DNA of 64,000 bases from Massiliimalia sp050943535 (lineage in GTDB: Bacteria > Bacillota > Clostridia > Oscillospirales > Ruminococcaceae): assembly GCA_050943535.1 (NCBI GenBank), contig JBMNPJ010000008.1:1-64000 (forward strand), given 5' to 3'. Below are positions 49,244 to 58,591 of this stretch, in pieces (positions within the stretch are counted from its first letter, which is position 1; every line of letters begins with the position of its first letter). Made by a program: the position numbers and the translations under genes. The notes under the pieces were generated by a model. The model searched no databases. It was not told the DNA's origin and saw only the letters and a program-made list of their open reading frames with translations.

Positions 49244-50818
49244 ATGAAGAGTTTAAAAGATTTGAGAAAGAAAAAGGATTCTGCCGCCGATTCTGTAGAA
49301 ACCGGCAGCAAAAATCCGAAAAAGAAAACAAAAAAGAGTTTTAAAGAAATGATTTCCAACCGGCGTTTCCGCTACGGAAGTATGGCTACTGTACTTACTG
49401 TGGTATTCATTGTAGGGGTTGTGCTGGTGAATGTTATTGCTTCTTTGGTTTTGGATCGATTCCCAGTTAACGTGGACTTGACCAGTGACCATATTTTCCA
49501 GCTGACCGATGAATCCATTGATTATGTAAAAAATCTGGAAGAAGAAATTAACATTACTGTGTGCAGCGAAGAAGACAGCTTAAAAAATGCTACAGTAGGA
49601 ACTTCTGCTATCGGAAATCAGTCTGTAGAAATTATCAATAACTACGCAAAATACAACAAGAATATCCATGTAGAATATGTGGATCTTTTGAAAAACCCAT
49701 CCATTTCCCGTGATTACGCAGAATACGGGGATATTGATGAATACAGTGTCATCATTTCTTCTGATAAGAGAACCAAAGTGGTTTCTATCAATGACTTTAT
49801 TGATGCTTACACAAACCAGCAGACTCAGCAGACAACTTATCAGTCTAAAGCAGAACAGGTTATGACCTCTGCAATTATGTATGTCAGCGACAATGAAGTA
49901 ATGAGCGTTTCTGTATTGACTGGTCACAGCGAACTGGGATGCGAAGGATTTACTTCTTTACTCACAGATAACAACTACGAAGTGACAGAACAGAATATTG
50001 TGACAGAAGAAATTAACCCAGACGCAAAAATGGCAGTTATTTATGCGCCAACCACCGACTATAGTGCAGAAGAATTGCAGAAACTGGACACATTCCTGGA
50101 TAATAACGGGGATTTCAGCAAAAACCTGATTTACATTGCATCTCCTCAGCAGCCTGATCTGCCGAATCTGGAAGGCTTCCTGGCAGAATGGGGTATTTCT
50201 GTAGACGACAGTCTGGTTGTAGAAACCGATGGTAAAAATATTTACAGCAGCACCGGTTCTGGTTTGCTGTTTGGCAGTGAATACGGTGAAACCGATCCTG
50301 ACTATACCGCTGATTTAAGACAGCCGGATCTGCCATTCCTGGTATACCAAGCTCGTCCAGTGAATGCATTGTTTGATGCTTCCGGAAACCGTACTACCAG
50401 TGTACTGCTCCAGTCTAAAGATAGTTCTATTGCGGTGCCATTAGATGCAGATGCAAGCTTTGATATGGATTCCGCTGAAAAACAGTCTTATGGAATCGCA
50501 GTAATGGGTCAGCGTACCCGTTATGAAGGAACTGATCCATTTACTTCCAGTGTGGTTGTTTTCGGCAGTTTGGATCTGTTTAACGAACAATTTATTTCTA
50601 ATGCTCAATATAACAACAACGAATACACTGTTAACCTGATGAACCAGATTTGCGGTAAAGAAAATAACGTAAATATTTCTTCTGTAAGCTTTGATGCGGA
50701 TCAGCTGAATGTAACTGCTGCTCAGGCAATGGTTCTGATGGTAATCTTCTTGTACGTTCTGCCGATTGCGATGATCGTAGTAGGCGTTGTGGTATGGCTG
50801 CGCAGGAGGAATAAGTAA
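49244..50818 (+). CDS. GldG family protein
   Basis: A 524-residue membrane protein. A lysine-rich cytoplasmic start precedes one helix (about 45-70). A large extracytoplasmic domain of the GldG/ABC_transp_aux type follows (LDRFPVNVDLTSDHIFQLTD to residue 490), with the MSVSVLTGHSELGCEGFTSLL segment. A C-terminal helix (about 497-518) closes it. In Bacteroidetes GldG acts in gliding and secretion, but here only the transporter-like role with GldA/F is inferred. GGAGG lies 10 nt before the ATG. Confidence 0.88.
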   Translation: MKSLKDLRKKKDSAADSVETGSKNPKKKTKKSFKEMISNRRFRYGSMATVLTVVFIVGVVLVNVIASLVLDRFPVNVDLTSDHIFQLTDESIDYVKNLEEEINITVCSEEDSLKNATVGTSAIGNQSVEIINNYAKYNKNIHVEYVDLLKNPSISRDYAEYGDIDEYSVIISSDKRTKVVSINDFIDAYTNQQTQQTTYQSKAEQVMTSAIMYVSDNEVMSVSVLTGHSELGCEGFTSLLTDNNYEVTEQNIVTEEINPDAKMAVIYAPTTDYSAEELQKLDTFLDNNGDFSKNLIYIASPQQPDLPNLEGFLAEWGISVDDSLVVETDGKNIYSSTGSGLLFGSEYGETDPDYTADLRQPDLPFLVYQARPVNALFDASGNRTTSVLLQSKDSSIAVPLDADASFDMDSAEKQSYGIAVMGQRTRYEGTDPFTSSVVVFGSLDLFNEQFISNAQYNNNEYTVNLMNQICGKENNVNISSVSFDADQLNVTAAQAMVLMVIFLYVLPIAMIVVGVVVWLRRRNK

Positions 50819-50821
50819 TCC

Positions 50822-52306
50822 ATGAAAAAAATGAATAAAAAAACCAGAGGATTGCTCATCGGCGTGCTTGTAGTAGTATTGCTGGCTGTAGTTACCGTGG
50901 TTTTATTGCTGACCGGCAATCAGGGGGAAGATACATCTTCTTCCTCCAGCACCGCTCAGACAGAAACCTATCCTCTGATTGAAGCGAATATTGAAGATTT
51001 TACATCCCTGAAAGTAACCAACGGGGAAGGAACCTATACCATCTTGCCGGGTTCCGAAGCAGATACTTTTACAGTAGAGGAATTGACAGGATATGAACAG
51101 GATTCTTCTACTGCAAAAAGCACTGTCAGCGGACTTACGGCGTTGAACGCAACCAACAAAGTAATGGACACTGTAGAAAATAAGGCTGATTATGGCTTGG
51201 AAACACCGTCTGCTACTGCAGAAGTTGTGTTCGGCGATCAAAGCTATACCATATATTTGGGTGAAGAAGCTGCTTCCAATGCAGGGTATTACGCAATGAT
51301 GGAAGGCGATGACGCACTGTACACCATTTCTTCTACCGTAGCGAAAACTTTGCTGAACCGGTCTTTGGATTATGCAAGCAAAGCCATGACACCAAGTATT
51401 GACACAAGTGATGCAGAATCCATTCCAAATATGACTTATCTGAATATTCAGCGTCCAGATTTGGAACAGCCGATTACTTTGGAAACAAACCCCAATGTAG
51501 AAGAGGGAATGTTTAATTCCAGCTATCGGATGGTAAGCCCAATCGAAAGTGAAATTGATTATCAGGCAGATGAAACTTATGTTTGGTCCATGTTTGGTCT
51601 GAGCGCAGCCAGAGTGACCGACTTCTATGATGAAGCAAATGCAGCTGCATATGGATTTGATCAGCCGGCAGCTACCATTGATATGACCTATGACAATATC
51701 AATGTACACATGGTAATCGGAGACTTGGTACCAGACGATGACAGTTATCGTTATGTACTGTTTAATGACCGTGGATTGGTATTTGAAGTAGCCGCTGATT
51801 CTCTGCCGCTGGTAACAGTACAGGCAGACGATCTGATTTCTTCTTTGGGAATTCTGCCTGCAATGGTAGATTTGAGCTCTGTTGACTTTGTACTCAAAGG
51901 AGAAACCTATACCTTTGAAATTACCAATACTGAAGTGGAAGAGGAAGAAGACGAAAGCACAACTTCTGAATCTGAACCTCAGCTGGAAACCACCAAGGTG
52001 GTCTGCAATGGTCAGGAAGTAGATGTGGATCAGTTTAAGAATTTCTATCAGCTGATGATTTATCCGCAGATTGAAAATATCAACACCGATCCAGTCAGTG
52101 TAGAACCTACTGTAGAAATGAGATTTAACTATGCAGACGGCAGTAAAACCGAAAGCATGGAATTCTATGAAGTAGGTGACTCCAGAAGAATCCAGATTGC
52201 GATTAACGGGGATCTGAAGTTTGAAGCCAGATCTGGTTTTATTACCAAACTGGAAACAGAACTGCAGCACCTGTTGGCAGGAGAAGAAGTAGGAACCGAA
52301 TGGTAA
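50822..52306 (+). CDS. DUF4340 domain-containing protein
   Basis: A 494-residue protein with one N-terminal helix (about 9-30) and a large outer domain. DUF4340 signatures are VTNGEGTYTILPGS, LTALNATNKVMDTVENKADYG, and repeated beta segments with IYLGEEAASNAGYYAM. It always follows GldG in such operons and may act as a membrane-attached partner. The start is 3 nt after the previous stop, with GGAGGAA upstream. An acidic low-complexity patch (EEEEDESTTSESE) lies near residue 380. Confidence 0.88.
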   Translation: MKKMNKKTRGLLIGVLVVVLLAVVTVVLLLTGNQGEDTSSSSSTAQTETYPLIEANIEDFTSLKVTNGEGTYTILPGSEADTFTVEELTGYEQDSSTAKSTVSGLTALNATNKVMDTVENKADYGLETPSATAEVVFGDQSYTIYLGEEAASNAGYYAMMEGDDALYTISSTVAKTLLNRSLDYASKAMTPSIDTSDAESIPNMTYLNIQRPDLEQPITLETNPNVEEGMFNSSYRMVSPIESEIDYQADETYVWSMFGLSAARVTDFYDEANAAAYGFDQPAATIDMTYDNINVHMVIGDLVPDDDSYRYVLFNDRGLVFEVAADSLPLVTVQADDLISSLGILPAMVDLSSVDFVLKGETYTFEITNTEVEEEEDESTTSESEPQLETTKVVCNGQEVDVDQFKNFYQLMIYPQIENINTDPVSVEPTVEMRFNYADGSKTESMEFYEVGDSRRIQIAINGDLKFEARSGFITKLETELQHLLAGEEVGTEW

Positions 52307-52405
52307 TGGCGGTTTCCTGAGATACAGATGTGATCAAGCGGGAATAAAATGAATCGGGACGAAATACATCGTTGCCGCAAATGTTCTCGCTTGTGGAAAA
52401 ATTTG

Positions 52406-52445
52406 AGGAGTGCCGCATAACAGATGTTTTGCGGTGCTCTTTTTT
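52406..52445 (+). terminator. Terminator of the GldA-F-G-DUF4340 operon
   Basis: The stem GAGTGCCGCA/TGCGGTGCTC (52408-52417 with 52430-52439, two G-U pairs) is followed by TTTTTT. It lies just before the tex ribosome site. Confidence 0.75.
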
Positions 52446-52466
52446 CGTCGGGAAAGGAAAACAACT

Positions 52467-54623
52467 ATGAATCTGCTGAAACAATTGGAACAGGAATTTT
52501 CATTGCAGCCAGAACAGGTGGAAAATACCGTAAAGCTGTTGGATGAGGGAAACACCATCCCTTTTATTGCCCGGTACCGGAAAGAGGTAACCGGCTCCCT
52601 GGATGATCAGACCCTGCGTCAGCTGAGTGAACGACTGGAATATCTTCGAAATCTGGAAAAGAGAAAACAAGAAATCTCTGAAGCGATTATTGCCCAGGAA
52701 AAAATGACTCCCGAACTGCAGAAAGCCATTGACAATGCCCAAACACTGGCACAGGTGGAAGACTGTTACCGCCCTTATAAGCAAAAGCGGAAAACCAGAG
52801 CTTCTGTGGCAAGGGAACGGGGGCTGGAGCCTTTGGCACAGATGATCCGGGAGCAGAAGAAAAAAGAGCCCTTGGCAGTTCTGGCAAAAGAATTTATAGG
52901 GGAACAGGTACCCACTGTAGAAGATGCTGTGCAGGGAGCAAAGGATATTCTGGCGGAAGATGCTTCAGATGATGCAAAACTGCGGGATGAACTGCGCCGC
53001 TTTTTGGAACGCACTGCCAAATTGGTCACTGTTGCGACAGATTCGGAAAAGGACAGCGTTTATCGAATGTATTATGAATATGAAGAACCGGTGTCCCGGA
53101 TTGCAGGGCACCGTGTTTTGGCAGTAAACCGGGGTGAACGGGAAGAATTTTTGAAGGTGACGGTTCAGTGCGATAATGAGGAAGCAATCCAGCGGATCAA
53201 GCGGCGATATGTCACCGGAACTGGGGAGCTTTCCCAGTGTTTGGAACAAGCGCTGGAGGACAGCTGGCAGCGGCTGATTTTCCCATCTTTGGAACGGGAA
53301 CTGCGGAGCAATTTGACTCAGAACGCCAGCGAACAGGCCATTGGGGTATTTTCTCAGAATCTGGAAAAACTCTTAATGCAGCCGCCGGTAAAAGGTGCTG
53401 TTACTTTGGGATTTGACCCAGGGTATCGTCACGGGTGTAAGCTGGCTGTGGTGGACCCGTTTGGAAAGGTTTTGGATACCGCCATTGTGTACCCTCATTT
53501 TAACGGAAAGGACGATGGAGTAAAAGAACAGCTCAAACAGCTGATTGCCCGCAATGGCGTGCAGGTCATTGCCATTGGAAACGGAACCGCTTCTCGGGAA
53601 AGCGAACAGCTGGTGGCAGAGGTCATTCACGGAATGCCGGGAGTAGCTTATGTGATGGTATCCGAGGCAGGAGCTTCTGTTTATTCCGCTTCTGAACTGG
53701 CGGCGGAGGAATTTCCTCAATACGATGTTTCCCTGCGCAGTGCTATTTCCATTGCCCGAAGATTGCAGGACCCATTGGCAGAACTGGTGAAAATTGACCC
53801 GAAAGCCATTGGGGTAGGACAGTATCAGCACGACATGCCAAAAACACAGATGAATCGGGCGCTGGACGGGGTAGTAGAAGACTGTGTAAACTCTGTTGGA
53901 GTGGAACTGAATACTGCATCTGGTCCTTTGCTTGCCCGAGTGGCAGGGATTAATTCGACAGTGGCAAAAAACATTGTGGCATACCGTGAAGAAAACGGTG
54001 GATTCCACAGCCGGAAAGAACTGAAAAAAGTTCGCAAGCTGGGAGACAAAGCGTTTGTGCAGTGCGCAGGATTTTTGCGGGTAGGAGAATCAGAAGATAT
54101 TCTGGATCATACAGGGGTTCACCCGGAATCCTATGAGGCAGCGAAAAAGATTTTAAAACAGTGCTCTTATACCTTGGAAGATGTGAAAAACGGAAATCTG
54201 CAGGAACTGCCAGAACGTGTAAAACAGCTGGGTGCGGCTTACCTGGCTGAACAGGCAGGAGTGGGAGTTCCTACCTTGGAAGACATTGTGGGCGAACTGC
54301 TCAAGCCGGGGCGAGACCCCAGAGATGAGCTGCCAAAACCCATGCTCCGCACCGATGTACTGGATATTAAAGACCTAAAACCGGGAATGGAACTGAAAGG
54401 AACCGTGCGCAACGTAATCGATTTTGGTGCTTTTGTGGACATTGGCGTTCATGAAGACGGACTGGTACACATTTCTCAGATTTGTGACCGGTATATCAAA
54501 CATCCTATGGAAGTACTCAGTGTAGGAGATATTGTGACGGTTTGGGTACTGGATGCGGATGAAAAGCGGGGAAGAATTTCCCTGACCATGAAAAAGCCCA
54601 AAGGGGCTCACGGCTCTTTATAA
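52467..54623 (+). CDS. tex: Tex family transcription accessory protein
   Basis: A 718-residue nucleic-acid-binding protein. The N-terminal HTH-like Tex region (RKEVTGSLDDQTLRQLSERL) is followed by a YqgF/RuvC-like domain (GFDPGYRHGCKLAVVD), an HhH segment (NKEL-type FHSRKELKKVRKLGDKAFVQ), and a C-terminal S1 domain (KGTVRNVIDFGAFVDIGVHE). It binds RNA and RNA polymerase and affects transcription, sporulation and toxin expression in other bacteria. GGAAAGG lies 8 nt before the ATG at 52467. It is monocistronic. Confidence 0.97.
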   Translation: MNLLKQLEQEFSLQPEQVENTVKLLDEGNTIPFIARYRKEVTGSLDDQTLRQLSERLEYLRNLEKRKQEISEAIIAQEKMTPELQKAIDNAQTLAQVEDCYRPYKQKRKTRASVARERGLEPLAQMIREQKKKEPLAVLAKEFIGEQVPTVEDAVQGAKDILAEDASDDAKLRDELRRFLERTAKLVTVATDSEKDSVYRMYYEYEEPVSRIAGHRVLAVNRGEREEFLKVTVQCDNEEAIQRIKRRYVTGTGELSQCLEQALEDSWQRLIFPSLERELRSNLTQNASEQAIGVFSQNLEKLLMQPPVKGAVTLGFDPGYRHGCKLAVVDPFGKVLDTAIVYPHFNGKDDGVKEQLKQLIARNGVQVIAIGNGTASRESEQLVAEVIHGMPGVAYVMVSEAGASVYSASELAAEEFPQYDVSLRSAISIARRLQDPLAELVKIDPKAIGVGQYQHDMPKTQMNRALDGVVEDCVNSVGVELNTASGPLLARVAGINSTVAKNIVAYREENGGFHSRKELKKVRKLGDKAFVQCAGFLRVGESEDILDHTGVHPESYEAAKKILKQCSYTLEDVKNGNLQELPERVKQLGAAYLAEQAGVGVPTLEDIVGELLKPGRDPRDELPKPMLRTDVLDIKDLKPGMELKGTVRNVIDFGAFVDIGVHEDGLVHISQICDRYIKHPMEVLSVGDIVTVWVLDADEKRGRISLTMKKPKGAHGSL

Positions 54624-54630
54624 TATTCCG

Positions 54631-54708
54631 GCGCGTACTCTGTTGATAATATGGAAATATTAAATAATTTTCTCTCCGCTAGCGGAGTACGAGCGTAGCC
54701 TCTTCGGG
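54631..54708 (-). repeat. Dispersed repeat family, copy C
   Basis: On the minus strand GAGGCTACGCTCGTACTC, a short CGCTAGCGG palindrome, GAGAGAAAATTATTT, AATATTTCC and CAACAGAGTACGCGCC. It matches copies A and B at more than 60 positions, with copy-specific changes. It lies just after the tex stop, and the associated palindrome is CCAGGGGT/ACCCCTGG at 54710-54730. Confidence 0.85.
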
Positions 54709-54757
54709 TCCAGGGGTGTGAACCCCTGGTGTTTTTCCTGTAAGACACCAAAATAAC

Positions 54758-54802
54758 AAAAACGGATTGTATAGAATAAATTATTCTATACAATCCGTTT
54801 TT
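54758..54802. terminator. Bidirectional terminator between tex and the rRNA methyltransferase gene
   Basis: A 22-bp stem, AAAAACGGATTGTATAGAATAA with its complement (54758-54779 with 54781-54802), with A and T runs. It serves the two convergent genes. Confidence 0.88.
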
Positions 54803-54812
54803 TAATTTGCAG

Positions 54813-56174
54813 TTATTTTTCTTTTTTCCGCAGCTTTACTACACATTCCACCGCACTGGTACGAGGGAACAGGTCAAAGGGCATGTACTCCAATACTTCG
54901 TAGCCCAGTTCTTCCAATCGCTTGCAGTCTCTGGCGGCAGTAGCAGGATTACAGGAAATCATCACCAGTTTTTCCGGTGCAAACCGCACAATGGATTCAA
55001 TGACTTCTGGGTCGCATCCTTTTCGGGGCGGATCTACCAGAATGGCGTTGGGGTGCAGCTGTTCCTGTTCCAGCTGGATGACTGCACCTTTGCAGTCGTC
55101 ACATAAAAAGCGGGCATTTTCAAATCCGTTGAGCATGGCATTCTGTTTGGCGTTTTCTACCGCCTGGGGGATAATTTCTACCCCAATCAGGTTTTTGACC
55201 AGATGAGCGGCAGATAGACCAATGGTTCCTGCACCACAGTACAGATCCAGCAGTAAATCTTCCGGTTCCAGCTGGGCATAGGCAATCGCCTGCTGATATA
55301 GGCGCTCTGCCTGAGCCTTGTTTACCTGGTAGAAAGAAAGAGGAGAGATGCGAACTTTTACACCGCACAAAATATCGGTAATATAGTCGGTTCCGTAAAT
55401 GGTTCGGCATGATTTTCCTAAAATCACATTTCCTTTATTAGGATTGTGATTGATCACGATACTTTGAATTTGCGGAAACTGTTTCGTTATTTCTTTGACC
55501 AGCTGCGCTTCTTCCCGGAAAGAAGGTTTGGTGCAGACCAGACACAGCATAATTTCTCCGGTGGCGTCTGCTTCCCGCAGATAAATGTGGCGGATCAAAC
55601 CGGTGTGATTTTCTTCATTGTAAGGGGGGATGTGATGGCGGTTGATAAACTCCAGAACCTGTCCTACAATCTGGTTAAAACAGTCGGGCTGCAGTAAGCA
55701 CTGGGAACAGGGAATAATCCGATGGCTCCGCTTGGCGTAAAATCCGGCAACTGCTTTGCCTTGCGCATCGGTGCCAACAGGAAATTGTCCTTTATTTCGG
55801 TAGCCGGCAGTTTTTGCGCTGCCCTGAATCGGCTGGGCAGGAAAAGAAATTCCGCCAATTCTCTGGAATGTATCGGTGACATATTGTTCTTTGATGCGCA
55901 GTTCTGCTTCATAGGAAATGTGACGCCAGCAGCAGCCTCCGCATTGTTTAAATACAGGACAGTCATTATGGACACGGTCCGGGGAAGGTGTCATCAGCTG
56001 ATGTACAATCCCGAAACCATAATTTTTCAGGACTTTTACCACTTTAATCTGTGCCACATCACCCATCGCTGTACCGGGAACAAAGACAGCAAATCCGTCC
56101 AGTTTGGCAACCCCGTTTCCATCTGCGGTCATTCCTGTAATTTCCCCTTGAAAAATTTGGTTTTTTTGTACCAT
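54813..56174 (-). CDS. 23S rRNA (uracil-5-)-methyltransferase, RumA/RlmCD type
   Basis: A 453-residue SAM-dependent rRNA methyltransferase. A TRAM domain (about 1-65) is followed by the [4Fe-4S] cysteines (CPVFKQCGGCCWRHI and CLLQPDC), then LDLYCGAGTIGLSAAHLVKN, DPPRKGCDPE and ISCNPATAARD with the catalytic Cys. It methylates U747/U1939-type positions. The start at 56174 (MVQKNQIF) has AGGAGG 7 nt upstream. Confidence 0.93.
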   Translation of the reverse strand: MVQKNQIFQGEITGMTADGNGVAKLDGFAVFVPGTAMGDVAQIKVVKVLKNYGFGIVHQLMTPSPDRVHNDCPVFKQCGGCCWRHISYEAELRIKEQYVTDTFQRIGGISFPAQPIQGSAKTAGYRNKGQFPVGTDAQGKAVAGFYAKRSHRIIPCSQCLLQPDCFNQIVGQVLEFINRHHIPPYNEENHTGLIRHIYLREADATGEIMLCLVCTKPSFREEAQLVKEITKQFPQIQSIVINHNPNKGNVILGKSCRTIYGTDYITDILCGVKVRISPLSFYQVNKAQAERLYQQAIAYAQLEPEDLLLDLYCGAGTIGLSAAHLVKNLIGVEIIPQAVENAKQNAMLNGFENARFLCDDCKGAVIQLEQEQLHPNAILVDPPRKGCDPEVIESIVRFAPEKLVMISCNPATAARDCKRLEELGYEVLEYMPFDLFPRTSAVECVVKLRKKEK

Positions 56175-56310
56175 TTCCGACCTCCTGTATGGATCATATT
56201 CCATGAGCTTTTTTTGTAAAATGAAAAGCATTCAGCGGCAATATTATAACAAAAATGAGAAGATTTTGCAAATAGCACAAAAAACCTTACTTATATTTTA
56301 CATAAAAAGG

Positions 56311-56339
56311 TGTACATTTTTTGCTTTTTATAGTATAAT
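56311..56339 (+). promoter_or_regulatory. Promoter of the 66-residue protein gene
   Basis: TGTACA (about 56311-56316), 17 nt and TATAAT (about 56334-56339). The gene starts about 45 nt downstream. Confidence 0.6.
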
Positions 56340-56382
56340 ATAAATAAAGATAAAGGGATTTTATCTTAAGGGAGGCGTTCTT

Positions 56383-56583
56383 ATGTTAAAGAAAATTACA
56401 TTTGTTGTATCCACGGTGGTTCTGGTTGCGCTGGTTGCGTTTGGAGTTGTTTTCTTTGCCAGCACGGATGTACAGCGTTCCATGTTGGATGGCAGCACAT
56501 TCCATCAATACATGCAGCAACAGGAACGCAATATTGAACAGTTTCAAAATGCTATGATTGAAACCATTTCTCAAGTGGAATAA
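56383..56583 (+). CDS. Small single-pass membrane protein
   Basis: A 66-residue protein with one helix (about 7-27) and an outer, glutamine-rich tail (HQYMQQQERNIEQFQNAM) that could form a short coiled coil. No family is recognised. GGGAGG lies 9 nt before the ATG, and it has its own promoter and terminator, so it is probably a real, well-expressed gene. The 326-nt gap up to the rubrerythrin gene contains only the terminator and the rbr promoter. Confidence 0.75.
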   Translation: MLKKITFVVSTVVLVALVAFGVVFFASTDVQRSMLDGSTFHQYMQQQERNIEQFQNAMIETISQVE

Positions 56584-56652
56584 TATGAAAGTTCTTGGAA
56601 AATAGAGATCGGTTAGAATCATCACAAATTCCCAGACTTTTGAATGAATATT

Positions 56653-56684
56653 TGCGGGTCACAATTTTGTGACCCGCATTTTAT
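56653..56684 (+). terminator. Terminator of the 66-residue protein gene
   Basis: The stem TGCGGGTCACAA/TTGTGACCCGCA (56653-56664 with 56667-56678) is followed by TTTTATA. Confidence 0.85.
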
Positions 56685-56789
56685 ATATTGAAAATAAATA
56701 TCAATATTCAGGAAATAATTTGGTTAAAATTTAGAAGAAACAGATAAAAAACGAATTGTTTTACGCTATATATTTTACTTTTTTGTTCA

Positions 56790-56818
56790 TTGCAAAAACA
56801 GTACAAATATAGTATACT
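56790..56818 (+). promoter_or_regulatory. Promoter of rubrerythrin
   Basis: TTGCAA (56790-56795), a 17-nt spacer and TATACT (56813-56818). The 90-nt leader contains nested repeats AATTGC/GCAATT around TGCAA/TTGCA (56844-56873), which may stabilise the message. A clear PerR box is not seen. Confidence 0.6.
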
Positions 56819-56910
56819 ATAGACGTACCAAACAAGAGGTCAAATTGCTGCAAATCATTGCAAAGCAATTCAAAAATAAAAATATTGAATAAAAATGGAG
56901 GAAATGAATC

Positions 56911-57459
56911 ATGAAAAAATTTGTATGTCAAGTATGTGGTTATGTTTATGAAGGCGAAGCTGCTCCGGAATTTTGCCCACAGTGTAAAGCTCCAGCAAGC
57001 AAATTTACAGAACAGGTAGAAGGTAAAGTTTCTTACGCTACCGAACACGTTATCGGCATCGCAAAAGGCGTTCCAGCTGACATTATCGAAGGCCTGAACC
57101 AGAACTTTACTGGTGAATGCACCGAAGTTGGTATGTACCTGGCTATGAGTCGTGTAGCTGATCGTGAAGGTTATCCAGAAATCGCAGAAGCTTTCAAGAG
57201 ATATGCTTTTGAAGAAGCTGAACATGCTGCAAAATTTGCAGAACTGCTGGGTGACGTTGTAACTGATTCCACTAAGAAAAACCTGGAACTGAGAGCTGCT
57301 GCTGAACACGGCGCTTGCGAAGGTAAAATGGCTTTGGCAAAACGTGCAAAAGAAGAAAACCTGGATGCAATCCATGACACCGTTCATGAAATGGCAAAAG
57401 ACGAAGCTCGTCATGGCTGCGGATTTGTTGGCCTGCTGAACAGATACTTTGGCAAATAA
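56911..57459 (+). CDS. rbr: Reverse rubrerythrin (rubredoxin domain first)
   Basis: A 182-residue protein with the N-terminal rubredoxin-like site CQVCGYVYEG and CPQCKAP, then a ferritin-like di-iron domain (GECTEVGMYLAMSRVADREG, AFEEAEHAAKFAELLG, and the repeat near 150-170 with MAKDEARHG). The order is the reverse of classic rubrerythrin, as in Clostridium revRbr. It reduces hydrogen peroxide and oxygen with electrons from NADH through rubredoxin. The codon bias is very strong, matching high expression. GGAGG lies 9 nt before the ATG. Confidence 0.95.
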   Translation: MKKFVCQVCGYVYEGEAAPEFCPQCKAPASKFTEQVEGKVSYATEHVIGIAKGVPADIIEGLNQNFTGECTEVGMYLAMSRVADREGYPEIAEAFKRYAFEEAEHAAKFAELLGDVVTDSTKKNLELRAAAEHGACEGKMALAKRAKEENLDAIHDTVHEMAKDEARHGCGFVGLLNRYFGK

Positions 57460-57484
57460 TTTTAAATTCGTTTGAATTTTTAGG

Positions 57485-57520
57485 GTGCTGTAAACCTTGG
57501 TTTACAGCACTTTATTTTTT
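57485..57520 (+). terminator. Terminator of rbr
   Basis: The stem GTGCTGTAAACC/GGTTTACAGCAC (57485-57496 with 57499-57510) is followed by TTTATTTTTT. Confidence 0.85.
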
Positions 57521-57600
57521 ATGCAGAGATGTTTTTAAGAGCAGTTAAAAATGTTAGGTGGTTCCTGCCAGTAGCGTAAAAACCGAAAACAGCTTTTCCA

Positions 57601-58191
57601 TTACTGGCAAAGTGTGCAGGAAAGGTTACGGCAGGGAAAAGATGGAACGGTCAGCTGCCACAGGGAACGCCCTTGTTCAAACAACCGGTCATATACTGCG
57701 CTGCATTTTTTATACCGGGCAAATAATTTCTGCTTTTCGGGCAGATTGCAGTAAACTTTCCAGCATCCGCAGCACTGATAATTTTTTCCGCGGTTTTCCA
57801 TAAACCCCAACACATCTTCGGGAGGGTATCCTAAAAATAGTCCGATTTCGTGAGGAAAATCACAGGAAGCGGAAAGTCTTTTTTTCAGATGAAGGAGAAT
57901 TTGTGAAATATCCTGGGCGGGGTATCCTTGCTGTTTTAAAATTTCTTGAGCATCTTTGCAGGAAAGATCCAAGGAGAGTTTTCCCGGACGGTACAGATAA
58001 CATAAGGTTCCCTGAGAAGAAGTTTTTACCGCTTCTAATACCAGTCCTTTGGATTGGTATATCTGATTCCATTGCTGGATAATGGCGGCATGCTGGTTTG
58101 GGTTATCCCCGCTGTACCAAAACAGTGCACCGGTTTTTAGTCCTGCCAAAGTAGGGGAACCGTGGCAGATCAAAAGTTTTTCAAAGCTCAT
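57601..58191 (-). CDS. DUF3793 family protein
   Basis: A 196-residue soluble protein of unknown function, typical of clostridial iron or Feo-related loci. It has KLLICHGSPTLAGLKTGALF at the start and a cysteine-rich end (YQCCGCWKVYCNLPEK, LSCTLCQ). These cysteines might bind metal (inference). AAGGAG lies 10 nt before the ATG at 58191, and the gene overlaps the end of the DUF2325 gene by 4 nt. The operon is behind DtxR-type palindromes, supporting iron-dependent control. Confidence 0.85.
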   Translation of the reverse strand: MSFEKLLICHGSPTLAGLKTGALFWYSGDNPNQHAAIIQQWNQIYQSKGLVLEAVKTSSQGTLCYLYRPGKLSLDLSCKDAQEILKQQGYPAQDISQILLHLKKRLSASCDFPHEIGLFLGYPPEDVLGFMENRGKNYQCCGCWKVYCNLPEKQKLFARYKKCSAVYDRLFEQGRSLWQLTVPSFPCRNLSCTLCQ

Positions 58192-58508
58192 GGTCGGGAT
58201 TCTCCTTTTTGATCCGGTAAATTGGTGTCTTGTTTCATTTCTTCCAGCAGCGCCTGCAATGCGGAAACGCTGCTGCTGTGAGCCCGTGCAATGGGGATGT
58301 GGTTGCGTCGGGCTTCTTGGGCGGCAGAAACCACCATTTTGTGGGATACGGTGTTGGTGAACAGAATCAGCATATCCGGACATCCCAGTTTCTTTTTAAT
58401 GGCGCCACTTTCCTTTACAAATACTTTGGCTGTATGTCCATAATGTCGGCAGATGTCCTCATATCTTCCTGCCATCCGCTCATTGCCTCCGATAATGACA
58501 AAGCTCAT
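58188..58508 (-). CDS. DUF2325 family protein
   Basis: A 106-residue protein of the DUF2325 family, often next to metal-uptake genes. Sequence features are FVIIGGNERMAGRYEDICRH, CPDMLILFTNTVSHKMV and a C-terminal lysine/aspartate tail. A role in binding a small ligand or DNA is unknown. GAGGTG lies 6 nt before the ATG. It is the first gene of the operon under the palindromic promoter region. Confidence 0.82.
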   Translation of the reverse strand: MSFVIIGGNERMAGRYEDICRHYGHTAKVFVKESGAIKKKLGCPDMLILFTNTVSHKMVVSAAQEARRNHIPIARAHSSSVSALQALLEEMKQDTNLPDQKGESRP

Positions 58509-58526
58509 AAAGTCACCTCACTATAG

Positions 58527-58588
58527 GTTAGTTTATTCTAACTTCACGGTATAAAAGAAACCCGCTGTATGGGTTAGTTTAAACTAAC
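58527..58588 (-). promoter_or_regulatory. Two DtxR-type palindromes at the DUF2325 promoter
   Basis: GTTAGTTTAAACTAAC (58573-58588) is a perfect 16-bp palindrome, and GTTAG-TTTATT-CTAAC (58527-58542) is a near copy. Both resemble DtxR/IdeR-type operators (TTAGGTTAGCCTAACCTAA style). They lie just downstream of the promoter, so iron-dependent repression by the nearby DtxR protein is likely. A weaker related sequence is at 58686-58701. Confidence 0.7.
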
Positions 58589-58591
58589 TAA

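Noticed and set aside
50903..52270. A long minus-strand open frame opposite the DUF4340 gene
   Set aside because: Composition is rich in C, F, H and R, with no domain and no start signals. It mirrors the coding strand.
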